Shown: positions 18,553 to 26,038 of the stretch, one piece after another
Layout: each line of letters opens with the position of its first letter
Position numbering within the stretch: position 1 is the stretch's first letter
Notes under the pieces: model-generated
Databases searched by the model: none
The model's input: only the letters and a program-made list of their open reading frames with translations
What the model was told of the DNA's origin: nothing
Translations under genes and position numbers: made by a program
Source: Ureibacillus chungkukjangi
Lineage (GTDB): Bacteria > Bacillota > Bacilli > Bacillales_A > Planococcaceae
DNA: 64,000 bases
Reading direction: 5' to 3'
Assembly (NCBI RefSeq): GCF_003217295.1
Contig: NZ_QJTJ01000009.1
Coordinates: forward strand, 53,484-117,483

Positions 18553-20022
18553 TTACACGAATTTCAATCGGCCAGCTTCGACCGCAATTTCTGCATCACT
18601 ATGAGGATATTTTGTATTCTCGATGATTTGGTAATCTTCATGCCCTTTGCCAGCGAAGATAATAATATCACCCGGGTCAGCAATTGAAACAGCATGACGC
18701 ACTGCTTCAGCACGATCTCCAATGCAAGCAAATTTGTCATGTAGCATACCTTTAGCTAAATCTCCTGTAATACTATCATATTCTTCATAGCGTGGATCAT
18801 CTGTTGTCAGAACGACATAATCAGCCAGAGATGCTTTTTGTGCCATGGCAGGACGTTTTGATTTATCACGATTACCACCAGTTCCAATTAGGAAAATCAA
18901 TTTATTTTCCGGCTTTTTATAAGGCAAAGCAGCATTAATCGCTTTTTCAATCGCATCTGGAGTATGTGCATAATCAATAAAAATTTGTAATGGCAAATCC
19001 GTTTTAACACGTTCCATACGGCCACGGACTGGCGCTAGATCTTCAATTTGTTCGATAATTTCTTCCAATGAGTATCCACGAGCATAAAATACAGCTGTTG
19101 CTGCTAATACATTATAAACATTAAATTCACCAAGTAAATGCATTGTTACCGGGAATTTTCCTTCAGGCGTATGCATATCAAAGGTTGTTAAGCCATCCTC
19201 ATAATTGCAGTTTTCCGCTTTGAAGATTGCATCGTTTTTCAGCCCATACGTCCAGGCTGGATAGGAAGTCATTCTTTCATATTTTTCAGACCATGGATCG
19301 TCTGCATTTAAGACAACAAACTTATTCTTCGTAAAGTCTTGCCCCATTTGAGAGAATAGTAAGCCTTTAGCATTTCCGTACTCTTCCATTGTACCGTGGA
19401 AATCTAAATGATCATGCGTCAGATTTGTGAATACTGCAACGTCATAATCTACTCCAGCAAGCCTGCCTAAAGCTAGGCCATGGGATGATACCTCCATCAC
19501 CATTGCACTACAGCCTTCCATTTTCGCACGGAAAATCATTTGCTGTGTACTAAGAACATCATTAGTTGTATTAGCCGTTTCGTAAAGCACACCGTTCAAC
19601 TCAAATCCAATCGTTCCGGATAAGGCAGATCGTTCTCCCATACCAACTAGCATGTGATGAATAATGCCCGATACGCTTGTCTTTCCATTTGTACCAGTTA
19701 CACCAATCATCATTAAATCATTTGAAGGGTACTCAAAGAATTTAGCTGCCAGTAAACCTAATGCACGCTCCGAATTCTTCACGATTACTTGGGCAGCTTC
19801 ACCTTCTAGTGTAAGCTCCTTTTCAGTTACAACTACCGTTGCACCTGCATCTACAGCTTTTTGTGCAAAATCATGGCCATCAACTGTCTCGCCTTTAATA
19901 CAGACAAACATGCTTTTCGGTTGAACACTTCTAGAGTCGATTGAAACATCCTTGATGGTATTTGGTAATTGTCCTGAAATTTTCTTTAATGGGAGAACAC
20001 TTAATAATTCCTCAGTATACAT
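18553..20022 (-). CDS. murE: UDP-MurNAc-tripeptide synthetase MurE, probably L-lysine-adding
   Basis: A 489-residue Mur ligase adding the third amino acid to the peptidoglycan stem peptide. The ATP loop is GTNGKT (residues 110-115), NLTHDHLDFHG (200-210) binds UDP-sugar and metal, and Lys219 in NAKGLLF is the carbamylated lysine. The diaminopimelate enzymes carry DNPR at the amino-acid site; here residues 408-411 read DDPR, the variant found in Thermotoga MurE, which adds lysine. Lysinibacillus-type bacteria have Lys in vegetative peptidoglycan and DAP in cortex, so this may be the vegetative enzyme. It lies outside the usual division cluster, 1 base after an M42 peptidase gene, so the two are co-transcribed. 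Confidence 0.92.
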   Translation of the reverse strand: MYTEELLSVLPLKKISGQLPNTIKDVSIDSRSVQPKSMFVCIKGETVDGHDFAQKAVDAGATVVVTEKELTLEGEAAQVIVKNSERALGLLAAKFFEYPSNDLMMIGVTGTNGKTSVSGIIHHMLVGMGERSALSGTIGFELNGVLYETANTTNDVLSTQQMIFRAKMEGCSAMVMEVSSHGLALGRLAGVDYDVAVFTNLTHDHLDFHGTMEEYGNAKGLLFSQMGQDFTKNKFVVLNADDPWSEKYERMTSYPAWTYGLKNDAIFKAENCNYEDGLTTFDMHTPEGKFPVTMHLLGEFNVYNVLAATAVFYARGYSLEEIIEQIEDLAPVRGRMERVKTDLPLQIFIDYAHTPDAIEKAINAALPYKKPENKLIFLIGTGGNRDKSKRPAMAQKASLADYVVLTTDDPRYEEYDSITGDLAKGMLHDKFACIGDRAEAVRHAVSIADPGDIIIFAGKGHEDYQIIENTKYPHSDAEIAVEAGRLKFV

Positions 20023-20023
20023 A

Positions 20024-21082
20024 TTAATCCTCCGAATCCATTCGTGAAATTACGTAAGTGTATAATAATTGTGCAGTTGCTCTTAATGAGTCAACATGCG
20101 TACGCTCATATGCATGAGAAGCTTCAATACCCGGTCCAAATAATGCGTGCTTTACATCAAAGCCAGCGCGAATTGCTGCTGATGCGTCAGAACCATAATT
20201 CGGATAAATATCAAGCTTATAATCAATGCTGTTCGTTTTTGCCAGCTCAACTAAATGTCTAGTTAACTCATAGTGATAAGGGCCACTCGAATCCTTTGCA
20301 CAAATGGATACTGTATACTCATCAGAGCTTTGACCATCACCAATCGCACCCATATCCACCGCAATATATTCCACTACTTGCTCAGGAACATTTGAATTTC
20401 CTCCGTAGCCGATTTCTTCGTTATTTGAAATATAAAAATGAGTTGTATATGGTAGTCTAATATCATTTTCTTTAATGTGCTTCACCAATTGTAAAACTAA
20501 TGCTGTACTTGCTTTGTCATCTAAATGTCTTGACTTAACAAATCCACTATCGATAACCTCAAAACGAGGGTCAAAGGAAACAAAGTCTCCTACCTCAATA
20601 CCCGTAGCACGTACATCTTCCGCATTAAAGCATTTTTCATCTATACGAACTTCTATATGATCTGCATCTCGTTTAATGGCATCAGTATTGTTATAGACAT
20701 GGACAGTTGTTTCATGAAGCAGTATTGTGCCGCGAATTTTTTTGCCTTGTGCAGTATGGATTGTACAATACTCACCCTCCACTGCATTCCATTTAAATCC
20801 GCCAATCATCGTTAGCTTTAACCGACCGCTAGCTTTAACTTCCTTTACCATTGCACCTAAAGTATCGACATGTGCTGTAAGTAAACGATGAGAATCGTTA
20901 TTTTCGCCCTCTATTGTCGCAATTATTGCACCTTTATTTGTTTGCCTATACTCAATCCCGATGTCTTTTAAATAACTTCCTATAAATTGCATAATTGTTG
21001 CTGTATACCCTGATGGACTAGGAATATTTACTAATTGACCTAATAAATCAATTGTACGTTTTTCATCAAATACATTATTCAC
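20024..21082 (-). CDS. M42-family metallopeptidase (FrvX/YsdC-like aminopeptidase)
   Basis: A 352-residue two-metal aminopeptidase. Metal ligands and catalytic residues of family M42 are all found: His71 and Asp73 in TAHVDTLG, Asp188 in SRHLDDKAS (bridging), the Glu pair 222-223 in NNEEIGYGG, Asp243 in AVDMGA and His323 in ASHAYERTHVD. The insert between about residues 80 and 180 is the dimer/oligomer domain. Such enzymes form large dodecameric tetrahedra that trim peptides; some act as glutamyl or lysyl aminopeptidases. Substrate specificity cannot be predicted. It precedes murE by 1 base. No signal peptide, so it is cytosolic. The ATG at 21082 is preceded by GAGGGGG. Confidence 0.9.
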   Translation of the reverse strand: MNNVFDEKRTIDLLGQLVNIPSPSGYTATIMQFIGSYLKDIGIEYRQTNKGAIIATIEGENNDSHRLLTAHVDTLGAMVKEVKASGRLKLTMIGGFKWNAVEGEYCTIHTAQGKKIRGTILLHETTVHVYNNTDAIKRDADHIEVRIDEKCFNAEDVRATGIEVGDFVSFDPRFEVIDSGFVKSRHLDDKASTALVLQLVKHIKENDIRLPYTTHFYISNNEEIGYGGNSNVPEQVVEYIAVDMGAIGDGQSSDEYTVSICAKDSSGPYHYELTRHLVELAKTNSIDYKLDIYPNYGSDASAAIRAGFDVKHALFGPGIEASHAYERTHVDSLRATAQLLYTYVISRMDSED

Positions 21083-21363
21083 TAAAAAGCCCCCTCAATT
21101 TCCGTAACTTCTAAATAATTTTAATGATATCAAAATTCACCAAAAATCGACACCCTCATTATGTATGTAATTCCAAAAATTTTATTAGAAAACTTGGCTA
21201 AGCGCCAAGCCTTATAGCGATTAGCCTTAGTAGCACTTATGCAGATTAGAAAATTTTTACTTTTTATCCGTTATAAAAGCTAATAATTCACTATCCGATA
21301 ACATTTGTATACAATATTATACCACTTCTAATGCATTTCAATAATAAGGAAGATAGGTCGATT
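21083..21363. other. promoter/leader region of the M42-murE unit, with a small hairpin
   Basis: AT-rich region with no gene. A short hairpin CTTGGC/GCCAAG (21193-21209), followed on the minus strand by GTTTTCTAATAAAATTTTT, lies about 115 bases before the M42 start. It could be a weak terminator or leader structure; no known riboswitch class is recognised. Confidence 0.4.
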
Positions 21364-21411
21364 TTTAGAAAAACACGATTTTCGCCAAAAGTAGCGAAAA
21401 TCCGTGTTTTT
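21364..21411 (-). terminator. intrinsic terminator after aldehyde dehydrogenase gene
   Basis: Long stem AAAAACACGGATTTTCGC / GCGAAAATCGTGTTTTT on the minus strand (21369-21411) followed by CTAAAAAT. Starts 12 bases after the stop codon. Confidence 0.8.
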
Positions 21412-21422
21412 GAGGAAAGGAT

Positions 21423-22814
21423 TTATTTTAATATCGTTTTCACAAGCTTTAGTTTTTGCTTGTAGGGTGGGAACAATAAATTATTCGCCATTTTTGAGGA
21501 TCGCTTCATGATGGATTTTGGATGTGTAAAGTTCTCAAAGCTTGCTTTACCATGATACGCATTGACTCCAGATGGTCCTACGCCGCCAAATGGCAGATAT
21601 GGGTTCCCTACATGTGTAACGGTATCATTGATACAGCCACCTCCAAAGGGTAATTCCTCTAGGAAGATTTCAATTGCTTTTTCATGCTCCGAGAAGAAAT
21701 AAGCAGCCAATGGTTTAGGCAGCTTTTGAATTTGATGTAATGTATATTTTAAATTGTCATATTTCATGATTGGTAGGATTGGACCAAAAATCTCATCCTC
21801 CATAATTGGACTGGACCAATTGATATTTTCTAAAATAGTTGGTTCAATATAAAGGTTTTCTTCATCTAGGCTTCCACCGAGTGTAATATTTTCTTTTTCA
21901 GCTTCAAGTAACTTTTGCAGTCGAGTAAATTGACGGCTGTTCACAATCCGTCCGTAGTCACCGCTTTCCTGCGCATCTTCTCCATAAAATTGCTTGATCG
22001 TTTTTTTCAATTCTTTTATGAACTTCTCATAAACGGACGAATGTACAAATAAGTAATCGGGAGCTACACAGGTTTGACCAGTATTATTAAATTTCCCCCA
22101 CAGGATTCGTTTTGCTGCTACCTCAAGATTAGCAGTTTGATCTACAATCGCTGGACTTTTTCCACCAAGCTCCAAGGTAATAGGCGTTAACCTTTCAGCT
22201 GCAGCACGCATAACAACCTTTCCAACTGCCACACTACCTGTGAAGAAAATATAATCAAATGAAGCATGAATTAAATGAGTGACCTCTTCTTTTTCTCCCT
22301 CAACTACTCTTATATATGATGGATCAAAGGTTTCCTCAAGAATCTTTTTTATAATTTCTGTCGTATGAGGAGTTGTTTCAGAAGGCTTAACTACTGCTGT
22401 ATTCCCACCAATAATGGCACCAATTAGCGGCTCCATTACAAGCTGGAATGGATAATTAAATGGACCAATAATCAGGACAACACCATAAGGCTCTCTGACA
22501 ATAAAGCTTTTTGCAGGCTGAAAATGGATAGGTGTCTTAACATGTACAGGCTTTGCCCATTCATCGATATTTTTCACGAAATAGCTAATGCTATCCAGAA
22601 CAATCCCTACTTCATTTGAGTAAGCTTCAAATTCACTTTTGCCTAAATCTAAATTTAACGCCTTCAAAATATCTTTTTCATAGTGCTTGATTTTATCTTT
22701 TAGCTTTAATAATTGTTTTTTACGAAATTCTATATTCCTTGTATGTCCTGTTAAAAAAAATTTTTTTTGCTCCTCTATCATGAATTCTACGTCTTCTGCT
22801 GAAAATCTTGTCAT
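21423..22814 (-). CDS. aldehyde dehydrogenase (class 3 / YwdH-like)
   Basis: A 463-residue NAD(P)-dependent aldehyde dehydrogenase. The catalytic Cys249 (NNTGQTCVAPDY) and general base Glu215 (TLELGGKSP) are present, with the coenzyme segment FTGSVAVGKVV (191-201). The short length and the motif VREPYGVVLIIGPFNYPFQL (106-125) are typical of the class 3 fatty-aldehyde/benzaldehyde-type group, as in B. subtilis YwdH. These enzymes oxidise medium- and long-chain or aromatic aldehydes to acids, often at the membrane, and the basic C-terminus (KLKLVKTILK) agrees with peripheral membrane contact. Physiological substrate unknown. The ATG at 22814 has an AAGGGGTAGGGA region upstream. Monocistronic; a small ORF starts divergently. 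Confidence 0.9.
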   Translation of the reverse strand: MTRFSAEDVEFMIEEQKKFFLTGHTRNIEFRKKQLLKLKDKIKHYEKDILKALNLDLGKSEFEAYSNEVGIVLDSISYFVKNIDEWAKPVHVKTPIHFQPAKSFIVREPYGVVLIIGPFNYPFQLVMEPLIGAIIGGNTAVVKPSETTPHTTEIIKKILEETFDPSYIRVVEGEKEEVTHLIHASFDYIFFTGSVAVGKVVMRAAAERLTPITLELGGKSPAIVDQTANLEVAAKRILWGKFNNTGQTCVAPDYLFVHSSVYEKFIKELKKTIKQFYGEDAQESGDYGRIVNSRQFTRLQKLLEAEKENITLGGSLDEENLYIEPTILENINWSSPIMEDEIFGPILPIMKYDNLKYTLHQIQKLPKPLAAYFFSEHEKAIEIFLEELPFGGGCINDTVTHVGNPYLPFGGVGPSGVNAYHGKASFENFTHPKSIMKRSSKMANNLLFPPYKQKLKLVKTILK

Positions 22815-22974
22815 CTACATCCCTACCCCTTAATACATAATTAAAATTAATCTGTTCATAATAACTATGTACAATTTACTACAATTTATCGTCTAATTCC
22901 TTCTTTAATGTTTAATTTAAATTTATAAATGGTATTTAGAAGGAAAGAGACAAACTAAAAGGGGGCAATTTTAT

Positions 22975-23142
22975 ATGATTTCGACTGATACTTGGTGGGA
23001 GAAAATTTTTTCAGGACCTTTGTCTGTAGGATTGAATGAAGAAAGATTACATCAGTTAAAGGACGAATCTTTTTTATTCTTAAAAGAGGATGAAGAAGAA
23101 TTGCCACAAAGTGTTTTTGATCAACAGCAAATTGATTACTAA
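22975..23142 (+). CDS. small acidic protein, 55 aa, unknown
   Basis: A 55-residue ORF on the plus strand with start ATG at 22975 and stop TAA at 23140-23142. AAAAGGGGG lies about 10 bases upstream, one of the stronger ribosome sites here. The product begins MISTDTWWEKIF, is rich in Glu and Asp towards the C-terminus (LKEDEEELPQ) and has no membrane segment or signal peptide. It is followed by a terminator-like palindrome (23198-23226) at which the IS1182 element inserted, so it looks like a complete transcription unit. I do not recognise the family and propose no function. Long antisense frames here have no ribosome site. Confidence 0.6.
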   Translation: MISTDTWWEKIFSGPLSVGLNEERLHQLKDESFLFLKEDEEELPQSVFDQQQIDY

Positions 23143-23197
23143 TCATCTTGAGTAGTATTTGTAATGAAGGAAAATTTAAGATTCAAATATAAGTAAT

Positions 23198-23226
23198 GGA
23201 CCCTTTTCATATAAAGAAAAGGGTCT
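23198..23226 (+). repeat. left copy of 29-bp palindromic repeat flanking the IS (terminator-like)
   Basis: GGACCCTTTTC-loop-GAAAAGGGTCT. The right copy is at 24949-24977 and differs at only 2 loop positions. It forms an 11-arm hairpin downstream of the 55-aa gene, so it was probably that gene's terminator before the insertion. Confidence 0.8.
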
Positions 23227-23237
23227 CAGATTGTCGA

Positions 23238-23277
23238 CAAAAGGCCTTCAGAATGGTCTCATTCTGAAGGCCTTTTG
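23238..23277. terminator. strong hairpin at the left end of the IS
   Basis: A perfect 18-bp stem (23238-23255 with 23260-23277) and 4-base loop, with T-rich ends on both strands. It would end the transposase transcript and also block read-through from the 55-aa gene. Confidence 0.8.
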
Positions 23278-23346
23278 TATTTTTGAAAGTTTTTTGAGTA
23301 TTTTACAGCCTTATTTTAAGGAAAAGTACTCTACGAGTATTCTAAT

Positions 23347-24711
23347 TTAGACCATTTCTGAAGCTTGCCAAGTCCAATTGGCAAGCTTCTTTAAATTCAT
23401 GGCAGCAAAAGTAAGCATCGCCTGCATGGACAATTTTTTAATCCCACGTAGGGTTGTCCATCGCATACCATGCTTTTCCTTTGCATCCGCAAAAACACGT
23501 TCAATCGTTTCTTTACGTCTCGCATATATTTGTTTGATCTCGTTTTGATGACGAAGATGATCTGCTTCCTCTACATGATGTGCCCAAATATGACGCTCAA
23601 TGATTTTTCGGTGGTCTCTACTGTTTGTACATTGAGAAAGCAAAGGACAGGTTGCACATTGAGTAGGGTTCGATTTATATTGACGTTTCCCCTCTTTAGT
23701 CGTTGTCGAGTATTTTAGGATTTGCCCTTCCGGACAAAGGTAGCAATCATAGTACTCATCATAAACATACTCATGTTTTCGTAAAAATCCGTCCTTCGTT
23801 TTTGGTCGTGTATAAGGAAGTGCTGGTTGAATATCTTGTTCAAATAAGAATTTAGTAATTGCAGGTGTTTTATAAGCAGCATCGGCAGCAACAGCAAGTG
23901 GCTTCTTCACTTTTTCCATAACCTTCTCAACAAGTGGCTGAAGCATATGACTATCATGAACATTCCCAGGTGTCACAATCGATCCAAGTATAAATCCATA
24001 CCGATCCGCTGCCGCATGGAATGAATAAGCAAACTGTTTCGTTCTTTCATCTTTTACATAGTATCCACTTTCAGGATCTGTCGTACTTTCCTTAATTTCC
24101 TTCGTTTCTTCTTTTTCAAATTTATCAGGTGGAAATGGCTTCTTCCCGTGATCAATACGATCTTGATTCAATTCTTCTTGAAGTTTAGCTTCATATGCCC
24201 GAGTCTCTTTACGGACTATCTTCTTTTCGAATTTACGTTTATTCGCACTCGCTTTAACATGAGTTGAATCAATGAAAACATGGTCAGCACTTAGTAATCC
24301 TTTATCTGCAATTTCTTTAAGAATTCGATAGAAAATCTGTTCAAAAATATCAGTGTCTTGGAAACGACGTTCGTAATTTTTACCGAAGGTAGAAAAGTGA
24401 GGTACTTCTGAATGAAATCCAAACCCTAAAAACCAGCGATAGGCCATATTCGTTTCAATTTCTCTTATTGTTTGACGCATGGAACGAATTCCAAATACAT
24501 ATTGAATAAATGTCATTTTAATTAATACAACTGGATCCACACTAGGCCGACCTATTGTAGAATACAGTGGTTCTACTAGTGGATAGATAAAAGAAAAATC
24601 AATGGCTGACTCCAGCTTTCTGACAAGATGATTCTGTGGTACAAGTTGCTCAATTGTAATCATCTCAATTTGATCACGTTCATTTATTTGATTTTTCGAC
24701 ATCATATCCAT
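23347..24711 (-). CDS. IS1182-family transposase
   Basis: A 454-residue DDE transposase, apparently intact. The N-terminal domain (about 1-100) has the IS1182/IS5-group pattern with GRPSVDPVVLIKMTFIQYVFGIRS. The catalytic triad is Asp148 (VFIDSTHVKA), Asp278 (AVAADAAYKTP) and the Glu of ETIERVFADAKEKHG (402/405). A cysteine-rich insertion (CYLCPEG ... CATCPLLSQC, about 324-362) looks like a zinc ribbon found in this family. Two in-frame ATGs compete: the one at 24711 is only 3 bases from GAGG, so the ATG at 24705 is the more likely start. No frameshift or internal stop was noticed. Confidence 0.95.
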   Translation of the reverse strand: MDMMSKNQINERDQIEMITIEQLVPQNHLVRKLESAIDFSFIYPLVEPLYSTIGRPSVDPVVLIKMTFIQYVFGIRSMRQTIREIETNMAYRWFLGFGFHSEVPHFSTFGKNYERRFQDTDIFEQIFYRILKEIADKGLLSADHVFIDSTHVKASANKRKFEKKIVRKETRAYEAKLQEELNQDRIDHGKKPFPPDKFEKEETKEIKESTTDPESGYYVKDERTKQFAYSFHAAADRYGFILGSIVTPGNVHDSHMLQPLVEKVMEKVKKPLAVAADAAYKTPAITKFLFEQDIQPALPYTRPKTKDGFLRKHEYVYDEYYDCYLCPEGQILKYSTTTKEGKRQYKSNPTQCATCPLLSQCTNSRDHRKIIERHIWAHHVEEADHLRHQNEIKQIYARRKETIERVFADAKEKHGMRWTTLRGIKKLSMQAMLTFAAMNLKKLANWTWQASEMV

Positions 24712-24737
24712 TCACCTCAGGCACTTAATTAGAAAGT

Positions 24738-24863
24738 AGTTGATTGTAGTGTAGACGGCGACTCCTGCGGGAAAAGCGTGAAGACCGATACCCCGCAGGA
24801 GCAAAGCGACGAGGAGGATTGGGCCACGCCCGCGGAAAGCGTCCGTCGAAACGGAAATCAACT
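24738..24863. repeat. 126-bp GC-rich structured repeat within the IS
   Basis: Bounded by AGTTGATT and AATCAACT. Nested pairings can be read: GACGG with CCGTC, CTCCTGCGGG with CCCGCAGGAG, and GCGTG with CACGC. GC content is far above the surroundings. Closely similar repeats (with the CTCCTGCGGGAAAAGCG core) are common across Bacillaceae genomes, from memory. It lies between the transposase start and the right end, so it is either part of the IS leader or inserted into it. Confidence 0.75.
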
Positions 24864-24906
24864 AACTCTATTTCAAAAACTATTACTTTTATTTTAAAAG
24901 AAAAAA

Positions 24907-24946
24907 GACTGTAGGCAAACTCGAATTTTCGAGTTTGTCTACAGTC
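24907..24946 (-). terminator. hairpin at right end of IS blocking inward transcription
   Basis: A 19-bp stem with one mismatch (arms 24907-24925 and 24928-24946) followed on the minus strand by CTTTTTTC-like T run (24899-24906). One arm overlaps the terminal inverted repeat. It points into the element, so it would stop outside transcription from reaching the transposase. Confidence 0.7.
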
Positions 24947-24948
24947 TG

Positions 24949-24977
24949 GGACCCTTTTCTTAAAAAGAAAAGGGTCT
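24949..24977 (+). repeat. right copy of 29-bp palindromic repeat flanking the IS
   Basis: Identical to 23198-23226 except for two loop bases. On the plus strand it is followed by ATTTATTTT, the T-rich tail that the left copy lacks, as expected if the IS split a terminator from its tail. Confidence 0.8.
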
Positions 24978-25091
24978 ATTTATTTTCGCAATCGACTCTA
25001 CCCTAGTGTGATTTCCTTTGCCAATAGTATTGAATCGATAATCGATGTGTATATCGACAATGAATTGCCTAGAGAGAATGAAGGAGAATGA

Positions 25092-25133
25092 CAATAAAAA
25101 ATCAGCTCTCTAAATAAAGTGAGCTGATTTTTT
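25092..25133. terminator. terminator after the nuclease gene
   Basis: AAATCAGCTC / GAGCTGATTT stem with A-rich 5' and T-rich 3' flanks on both strands. It ends 12 bases before the convergent stop codon of the nuclease gene. Confidence 0.8.
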
Positions 25134-25145
25134 AATATATGGATG

Positions 25146-25859
25146 CTACTGCTTCGGTGGGCGAAATCCCGCTTCCACAGCCTCTTTTTCTGTACAAAAC
25201 ATTACTTCTGCCTTTGTTTGTTCATAGCCAGGCGAATCTGGTGTATGGTAAATTTTATTTGAACCGATATTCCCTTTTATGAGGCAATCATTTGAAGCAT
25301 TCGCATTTGAGCTCTGCTCCACTGCTTCAGGATGAAATCCATCTCCCCTTGCATAATTTTCCACTGACCATATCCCAACTGCCTTTTTGTGTGCAGCTGT
25401 TTGAATAGTATCAAACCAGTCAACATGCTTTGTATTGGGCTCATAGATATAAGCAACCCGAGCAAGACCATTCTGCAACAATTCCTCCTGTACATTCTTC
25501 CCATCAGCTGTGTAAACATAGGCCAAGAGACGATTGTACTTATCCCGATAGGAAACATCAAATTCCAGATAAACTGTTTCATGTCCTGCTAGCAGCTCAT
25601 TCGTGAAGGCTTTTGCTTCCTGACCAAAGGGTTGTTCTCCATGAGTTGGATGATTCGTTTCAGGTGTATCTACCAGTAAGAAACGTACAGATTCATCAGC
25701 CCCATGATATTTGATTTTGATGGTATCCCCGTCGATAACATTCACAAGCGGAAATTCCTCAAAGGAAGAAATGTCATGGTTTGGATTACTCTCGGCTTTT
25801 TCGAGGCTGCATGCTCCTAATATTAATAATAAAATGATTGGAAAAACCCTTTTTAGCAT
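25146..25859 (-). CDS. thermonuclease-like (SNase) lipoprotein with C-terminal sunset-type domain
   Basis: A 237-residue secreted lipoprotein: signal peptide with lipobox LGAC (Cys16). The staphylococcal-nuclease domain spans about residues 37-165, with NVIDGDTIKIKY (calcium-site Asp residues), RFLLVDTPET (Arg and Glu of the active site) and KYNRLLAYVY (second catalytic Arg). It should hydrolyse DNA or RNA at the cell surface in a Ca2+-dependent way. The C-terminal 45 residues (CLIKGNIGSNKIYHTPDSPG ... FCTEKEAVEAGFRP) form the small module often found after SNase domains, called sunset in some databases. ATG at 25859 with GGAAT weakly matching a ribosome site. A tiny membrane ORF lies just upstream on the same strand. 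Confidence 0.9.
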   Translation of the reverse strand: MLKRVFPIILLLILGACSLEKAESNPNHDISSFEEFPLVNVIDGDTIKIKYHGADESVRFLLVDTPETNHPTHGEQPFGQEAKAFTNELLAGHETVYLEFDVSYRDKYNRLLAYVYTADGKNVQEELLQNGLARVAYIYEPNTKHVDWFDTIQTAAHKKAVGIWSVENYARGDGFHPEAVEQSSNANASNDCLIKGNIGSNKIYHTPDSPGYEQTKAEVMFCTEKEAVEAGFRPPKQ

Positions 25860-25892
25860 TGTAATTCCTTTCTACTACATAAAATACATTTT

Positions 25893-25973
25893 CTATCTGA
25901 ATAATAAATATAATACGACCGCTAAAATGATAGTGCCGCTAGTTATTAATGTTTTAATATCTTTTGGTGTCAT
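25893..25973 (-). CDS. putative 26-aa single-span membrane peptide
   Basis: A 26-codon ORF, start ATG at 25973, stop TAG at 25893-25895. AGAGG lies about 8 bases upstream. The peptide begins MTPKDIKTLITSG and continues with a hydrophobic stretch TIILAVVLYLLF ending in Arg, a plausible membrane span. It is 33 bases upstream of the nuclease start on the same strand and might share its transcript. No known family is recognised. Such short ORFs can arise by chance, so support is moderate. Confidence 0.4.
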   Translation of the reverse strand: MTPKDIKTLITSGTIILAVVLYLLFR

Positions 25974-26038
25974 TGCTTTTGCCTCTCTTAACAAATAATT
26001 TTCTAGCTACATTATTATTGTACATTAAAACAATACAG

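Larger units (their letters stand above)
23227..24948 (-). mobile_element. IS1182-family insertion sequence, 1722 bp
   Basis: The ends are defined by terminal inverted repeats CAGATTGTCGACAAA (23227-23241) and, reverse-complemented, CAGACTGTAGACAAA (24934-24948), 13 of 15 identical, directly abutting the two 29-bp palindromic direct repeats. One intact transposase gene fills most of it. Strong hairpins lie just inside both ends, and a GC-rich structured repeat (24738-24863) sits upstream of the transposase. IS1182-family elements are known to use palindromic targets and to give variable target duplications, which fits the flanks. Confidence 0.88.

Noticed and set aside
25277..25582. Second minus-strand frame of 101 codons inside the nuclease gene
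   Set aside because: Shadow frame of a well-supported SNase gene.
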